Below are positions 61,266 to 64,000 of a DNA stretch of 64,000 nucleotides, piece by piece. How positions within the stretch are numbered: position 1 is the first letter of the stretch; every line of letters starts with the position of its first letter. Position numbers and translations under genes: made by a program. A model generated the notes under the pieces. It saw only the letters and a program-made list of their open reading frames with translations. It had not been told where the DNA came from and did not search any database. Origin of the DNA: Terriglobia bacterium (GTDB lineage Bacteria; Acidobacteriota; Terriglobia; Acidiferrales; UBA7541); the NCBI GenBank assembly GCA_020072785.1, contig JAIQGG010000002.1:558001-622000 (forward strand), read 5' to 3'.

Positions 61266-62990
61266 ATGACGGTGGGAAACTCAACCAATAATCGTTTGAG
61301 CTATTGTCACGGAACGGGGCCGCTTCCCCTCCTGGGGCTTTGTGTGGGGCAGGTGCTGGACGATACGGTCCAAGCGCACCCGGACAATCCGGCGCTCATC
61401 GCCCGGCACCAGAACAAGCGCTTTACCTACCGGGAACTCCTGCGCGAGGTTGAACAGGCAGCAAGAGGACTATTGCGGCTGGGAGTACAGAAGGGTGATC
61501 GGATTGGAATCTGGTCCACCAACTGTGCGGAATGGGTGGTGGCACAGTTTGCCGCGGCCAAGATTGGGGCGATCCTGGTCAGCATCAATCCCGCCAATCG
61601 TGCATTCGAACTGGAACATGTCTTGAGGCACTCCGAATGCCAGACACTCGTGCTGGCCCGGAGTTTTCGCGATTGCGACTACCTGGAGACGTTGTGGCGT
61701 CTCTGTCCGGAATTGGTTCGCAGCCGGCCCGGTGGCTTGCAGTCCGCCAGGCTGCCCAGCCTGAAGAATCTGATCCTGATCGGAGAGGGGCCAGTCCCGA
61801 ACTGCATGTATCGTTGGGAAGAACTGTCCGATATGGGGAAAGCTTTACCCGCCGGAGAGCTGCAGGAACGCGAAGCATCCTTGGAGTTCGACGATCCCAT
61901 CAGCCTCCAGTACACCTCAGGCACTACCGGCATGCCCAAAGGGACCATGCTCACCCACCATAATATGGTCAACAATGCTTTTTTTGCCGGTGCCAGCATG
62001 AACTTGACACACCGTGACCGGCTCTGCATTCCGGTCCCTTTCTACCATTGTTTCGGCATGGTCCTGAGCAACCTGCTGTGCGTGTTGTCCGGAGCGACGA
62101 TGGTTCTTCCCGCCGCGCATTTCGACGCTTTGGAAACTCTGCGGGCAATAGCCGAGGAACGCTGCACGGCAGTGCATGGTGTGCCGACCATGTTTATCGC
62201 GCAACTGGAGCACCCCGAGTTCAGCCGCTTCGATCTGAGCATGCTGCGCACTGGAATTGTCGGCGCTTCCCCCTGTCCGATCGAGGTGATGAAGCGCGTG
62301 GTGCAGTCCATGCACTTGCGGGACTTAACGATTGCCTACGGCCTCACCGAGGCTTCTCCCCTGATCACACAAACCAGCACCGGCGTTTCCGTGGAACTCC
62401 TGGTTACGACTGTGGGCCAGGCGCTGCCGCACACCGAAGTGAAGATTATTGATGTAGGGACAGGGATGACTGTCCCGGTTGGCGTGCAGGGAGAGCTGTG
62501 TGTTCGCGGATACATGGTGATGAAAGGCTATTACAAGAACGCCGAGGCCACCCGGCTGGCGATTGACGAAGACGGCTGGCTGCATACGGGAGACCTCGCC
62601 ACGCTGGGCGATGACGGATATTTCAGGATCACCGGACGAGCCAAGGACGTCATCATCCGGGGCGGGGAAAATATTTATCCGGGGGAAATCGAGGAGTTCT
62701 TGTACACATGTCCCGGCGTCAGCAACGCGCAGGTGATCGGCGTGCCGGACGCGAAGTATGGAGAGCGCATCGTCGCATGGGTAAAACTGGAACCCGAGGC
62801 CAAGTTGACCGCGGAAGAGATCATGAAGTTCTGCGAAGGCAAAATCGCCGCGTACAAGGTTCCCAAGTTCGTCAAGATTGTTGATTCTTTCCCGATGACC
62901 CTGAGCGGGAAAATCCAGAAGTTCAAGATGCGCGAAATGACCATCCAGGAACTACAGTTGAAGGGAACGGCTAATACGGGGAGTTCCTGA
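61266..62990 (+). CDS. AMP-forming acyl-CoA ligase (fatty acid/aryl-CoA type)
   Basis: A 574-residue ANL enzyme: YTSGTTGMPKGTML near residue 217, YGLTEASPL near 360, GWLHTGDLATLGDDGYFRITGRAKDVIIRGGENIYPGEIEEF near 437-480 and catalytic lysine in LSGKIQKFK near the end. It is more like FadD-type medium-chain or aryl-CoA ligases than the ligase at 7430. ATG 61266 is favoured. It follows the propeller gene by 75 bp and precedes a convergent PaaX gene, so its acyl-CoA product could be the PaaX ligand. Confidence 0.9.
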   Translation: MTVGNSTNNRLSYCHGTGPLPLLGLCVGQVLDDTVQAHPDNPALIARHQNKRFTYRELLREVEQAARGLLRLGVQKGDRIGIWSTNCAEWVVAQFAAAKIGAILVSINPANRAFELEHVLRHSECQTLVLARSFRDCDYLETLWRLCPELVRSRPGGLQSARLPSLKNLILIGEGPVPNCMYRWEELSDMGKALPAGELQEREASLEFDDPISLQYTSGTTGMPKGTMLTHHNMVNNAFFAGASMNLTHRDRLCIPVPFYHCFGMVLSNLLCVLSGATMVLPAAHFDALETLRAIAEERCTAVHGVPTMFIAQLEHPEFSRFDLSMLRTGIVGASPCPIEVMKRVVQSMHLRDLTIAYGLTEASPLITQTSTGVSVELLVTTVGQALPHTEVKIIDVGTGMTVPVGVQGELCVRGYMVMKGYYKNAEATRLAIDEDGWLHTGDLATLGDDGYFRITGRAKDVIIRGGENIYPGEIEEFLYTCPGVSNAQVIGVPDAKYGERIVAWVKLEPEAKLTAEEIMKFCEGKIAAYKVPKFVKIVDSFPMTLSGKIQKFKMREMTIQELQLKGTANTGSS

Positions 62991-63018
62991 GGAGGATACG
63001 ACAAGCCGATCTCTCCGG

Positions 63019-63960
63019 CTATACCGCCTCGTAAAATCCTTGTAGCACCCTTTGGCGCCCCTCTTGCTGCTCTTTCTGAGTATGAGACGGCCCCACAAAG
63101 ATGTGTTCGAAATAGTGCAACGCCCGCTCGGCGAGCAAAAGATAACAATCACGGAAGATGTGCCAGGCTTCATCGCCTAACCAGCCTTCGGGCAGGAGTT
63201 CGGAGGGGAGCTCGGGATCGTTGTGCAGAAACTCGCCGAACTGGTGCAGCAGATGGATTCGGGTGGCGAAGCAGACGTTCTCTGGCGGGGGCTGGCCGCG
63301 GCGGAATTTAGCCGCGTAATCCTGCCTGCGAGGTTCCCAAGCATTAATGAAGTGACGGTACTGAGTCTGTATGGCGTCCAGATCCCAGCACCTTCTAACC
63401 AACGCGGTATTTGTCAGGCCGCTCACTTGGTGGCCGCGGAAGATCTGTACGTGTGCATCCAGCTTGCGGATGGCCAGGTGCCGCAAGGTGACCTCGACGA
63501 CAGCTTTTGGACTGATCCAGGTGGCCGAGTTTAGAGGACCGAAGCCCAGCCAGTTCAATTCATGGCGAAGGCGGTCCCGGTGATGGCGCAGCCTCTCCGG
63601 CAGGGAGTAGGTCAGAATCGTCCACTGCCCGTCCCACCGGCTGCTGTGATGAGCAAAGATTCTGGGACGCGCCTCCTCGAGTCGCTCACGCCCCATTCTT
63701 GTCAGTGCGTAGTAACTGCGGTTGTTTTCGACGCTCCGTTCGAACCAACCTTGGGAAGTCATTCGGCACAGTGCGCTGCGAATCGTACTTACGGGCAGGC
63801 CCAGCTCGGAGGTCAGCTGGAGCAAGCTGGCGATGTAGATGGAGCCGCCGTAATGTTGCACGTAGTCGAAATAGACTTCGAAAATAGCCCGGTGTGCTTT
63901 GTATGATGTCACGGACGAGGTCGTGTTCATTACGCAATGCACGCTACGAGAAAAGCGCAC
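63019..63960 (-). CDS. PaaX-family transcriptional regulator 3
   Basis: A 313-residue PaaX-type regulator: winged helix SYKAHRAIFEVYFDYVQHYGGSIYIASLLQLTSELGLPVSTIRSALCR, central WDGQWTILTYSLPERLRHHRDRL, and LVRRCWDLDAIQTQYRHFI. It is closely similar to regulator 2. The start is uncertain: GTG 63960 has GGGAGG about 11 bases upstream, while ATG 63930 is nearer to the conserved domain but has no ribosome site. Confidence 0.88.
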   Translation of the reverse strand: MRFSRSVHCVMNTTSSVTSYKAHRAIFEVYFDYVQHYGGSIYIASLLQLTSELGLPVSTIRSALCRMTSQGWFERSVENNRSYYALTRMGRERLEEARPRIFAHHSSRWDGQWTILTYSLPERLRHHRDRLRHELNWLGFGPLNSATWISPKAVVEVTLRHLAIRKLDAHVQIFRGHQVSGLTNTALVRRCWDLDAIQTQYRHFINAWEPRRQDYAAKFRRGQPPPENVCFATRIHLLHQFGEFLHNDPELPSELLPEGWLGDEAWHIFRDCYLLLAERALHYFEHIFVGPSHTQKEQQEGRQRVLQGFYEAV

Positions 63961-63973
63961 CCATGATACATCC

Positions 63974-63988
63974 TCCCTGTTTCAGGGA
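63974..63988 (-). promoter_or_regulatory. Hairpin overlapping the ribosome site of PaaX gene 3
   Basis: TCCCTG and CAGGGA form a perfect 6-bp stem with a 3-base loop. On the minus-strand transcript the 3' arm includes part of the GGGAGG ribosome site, so folding could limit translation. It may equally be an operator. Confidence 0.35.
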
Positions 63989-64000
63989 AAGGAAAATCAG

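Noticed and set aside
1-64000. Search for CRISPR arrays and long tandem repeats
   Set aside because: No regularly spaced direct repeats of 20-40 bases were seen; the only notable direct repeat is the tRNA-Arg pair.

Overview
The window is a bacterial chromosome segment of moderately high GC, most likely from an uncultured Acidobacteriota (Terriglobia-type). The best evidence is the 1,217-residue TonB receptor with an N-terminal carboxypeptidase-like plug domain (22686-26339) beside many sugar-degrading and Tat/secreted oxidoreductase genes. The taxonomic call is an inference; no rRNA or marker gene is present.

Left block (1-14.8 kb): a tight, mostly overlapping plus-strand operon. It encodes a HyuA/HyuB (acetone/acetophenone-carboxylase type) pair, two paralogous luciferase-like flavin/F420 oxidoreductases, a small Cys-rich protein, an SDR with the mycofactocin-type insertion, a SnoaL-like protein, an acyl-CoA ligase, a PEP-synthase-like phosphotransferase and a DUF7064-like protein. 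The set reads as alcohol to ketone, ATP-dependent carboxylation, then CoA activation, of an unknown substrate. A minus-strand orphan sugar-binding-type protein closes the block.

Middle block (15.1-47.1 kb): bounded by a 58-bp direct repeat. One copy lies in an intact tRNA-Arg(TCT) next to a truncated tyrosine recombinase; the other is a decayed tRNA 3' fragment. This looks like an old 32-kb genomic island. It holds three modules. (a) A beta-glucan locus: Na+/solute symporter, GH30, sensor kinase and NarL-type regulator, TonB receptor, GH3-PA14 and GH16. (b) A 3-keto-glycoside locus: minus operon Gfo/Idh-DUF1080-SIS-ROK-MFS, divergent from a gluconate-2-dehydrogenase-subunit-3/GMC dehydrogenase pair. 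(c) A trans-envelope signalling locus: TonB receptor, YfiR, CHASE8 hybrid histidine kinase, with a divergent HD-GYP response regulator.

Right block (47.3-64 kb): a transposase remnant, then 2-oxoacid dehydrogenase E1 alpha/beta and three PaaX-family regulators surrounding 2-oxoacid and acyl-CoA genes. These are iorA, an iorB-ferredoxin fusion, korABC, an enoyl-CoA-hydratase-like protein lacking both catalytic glutamates, a UbiV/UbiU-like pair of U32 Fe-S proteins, a QhpB/YncE-like beta-propeller and an acyl-CoA ligase. PaaX regulators normally sense aryl-acetyl-CoA esters, so aromatic 2-oxoacid or related aryl/alkyl-CoA catabolism with oxygen-independent steps is the likeliest theme.

No rRNA, CRISPR array or replication origin was seen.
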